From: an unidentified eubacterium SCB49
GTDB taxonomy: Bacteria; Bacteroidota; Bacteroidia; Flavobacteriales; Flavobacteriaceae
NCBI GenBank assembly: GCA_000170815.1
Contig: ABCO01000006.1
Location: forward strand, 158,669-222,668
DNA: 64,000 bases
Direction: 5' to 3'
Shown here one piece after another: positions 63,883 through 64,000 of this stretch. The notes under the pieces were generated by a model. That model did not search any database. It saw only the letters and a list, made by a program, of their open reading frames with translations, and had not been told where the DNA came from. The translations under genes were made by a program, and so were the position numbers. The first letter of the stretch is position 1. Each line of letters opens with the position of its first letter.

Positions 63883-64000
63883 GCATCGACAAAGAGGTTT
63901 TAGTTTTATGAAATAAGATTAAAATTTTTATCCTTAACAGGATAGTTCATTGACATATTGAAATTGACAGCGTATGATTATAAAGAGGAAACTTTTTATA

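Larger units (their letters stand above)
63384..64000 (+). promoter_or_regulatory. Likely rRNA operon promoter/leader region
   Basis: A gene-free 617-base end of the window. It holds two tandem TATATTTG promoters and the leader motif GTTCATTGACATATTGAAAT (63947 onward), which resembles the sequence commonly found before 16S rRNA in Bacteroidota. No rRNA itself is inside the window; the first 16S bases should follow within about 100-200 bases. Confidence 0.65.

Noticed and set aside
63866..63890. A complete tRNA in the rRNA leader
   Set aside because: Only the T arm is present; no acceptor 5' strand (GTCGATG-like), D arm or anticodon arm was found upstream.
1..64000. CTTCAGAAAT-type variants of the enriched 9-mer
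   Set aside because: These are also frequent, but TCA-GAA/TCT-GAA codons are common in this AT-rich genome, so I do not count them with CTTCGGAAA.
1..64000. KOPS-like strand-biased reading of CTTCGGAAA
   Set aside because: Five copies point one way and seven the other within one window, so no polarity is visible.

Overview
The window looks like a chromosome segment of a marine-type Flavobacteriaceae (Bacteroidota), possibly near Dokdonia or its relatives; the genus is a guess. The basis is AT-rich DNA, promoters of the Bacteroidota form TTG-N19-21-TAnnTTTG, few Shine-Dalgarno sequences, two proteins with type IX secretion (Por) C-terminal domains, SusD-free housekeeping gene blocks typical of the family, a THX ribosomal protein, split transketolase and an ISAon1/ISL3-type insertion sequence.

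Layout. 1-5.1 kb: 3' end of a DEAD-box helicase, a small secreted protein, then a sigma-54 response regulator facing a hybrid histidine kinase with receiver and Hpt domains. 5.4-7.8 kb: ffh and folD. 7.8-13.3 kb, minus strand: AI-2E-type permease, VOC protein, lipoprotein, HerA-like ATPase, LolD-like ATPase, methyltransferase. 13.5-18.2 kb, minus: ammonium transporter, a FabH-like/FabI-like pair, NagZ-like GH3 enzyme. 18.4-24.8 kb: FKBP isomerase, ddl, PASTA protein with rluD, FG-GAP secreted protein, yaaA and the short THX gene. 25-32 kb, minus: complete trpEGDCFBA operon with a readable Trp attenuator (leader peptide with three adjacent Trp codons, competing hairpins, intrinsic terminator, promoter). 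31.8-35.6 kb: YceI/MarR pair with a palindromic operator, LRR secreted protein, two rhodaneses. 35.7-38.6 kb: one IS inserted inside an almost identical copy of itself, with 8-bp target duplications at both levels. 38.8-39.1 kb: tRNA-Leu(GAG) and tRNA-Lys(UUU). 39.2-54 kb: aroK, PRTase, S4 protein, FKBP lipoprotein, split transketolase, tgt, lptF/G-like gene, EamA permease, accA, dnaB, the secreted family usually labelled 'asparagine synthetase B', small envelope proteins and an ABC exporter. 55-58.5 kb, minus: thrS-infC-rpmI-rplT. 58.6-63.4 kb, minus: two large membrane proteins that each join an alkaline-phosphatase-superfamily headgroup-transferase domain to a glycerophosphodiester-phosphodiesterase domain. 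63.4-64 kb: tandem stable-RNA promoters and a leader that probably precede a 16S rRNA gene just outside the window.

The most unusual content is the pair of transferase-GDPD fusions. The larger is OpgB/LtaS-like with intact catalytic residues plus an ILEI/FAM3-like domain; the smaller is an EptA-like domain that has lost its nucleophile and metal ligands but keeps GDPD residues. Other notable signals are the 9-mer CTTCGGAAA, found 12 times by eye in all reading frames and between genes; the nested IS; an ATA start for infC; a Tgt lacking its zinc cysteines; the trp attenuator; and matching heptanucleotide arrays in two trp spacers. All counts and alignments were made by eye without database searches.
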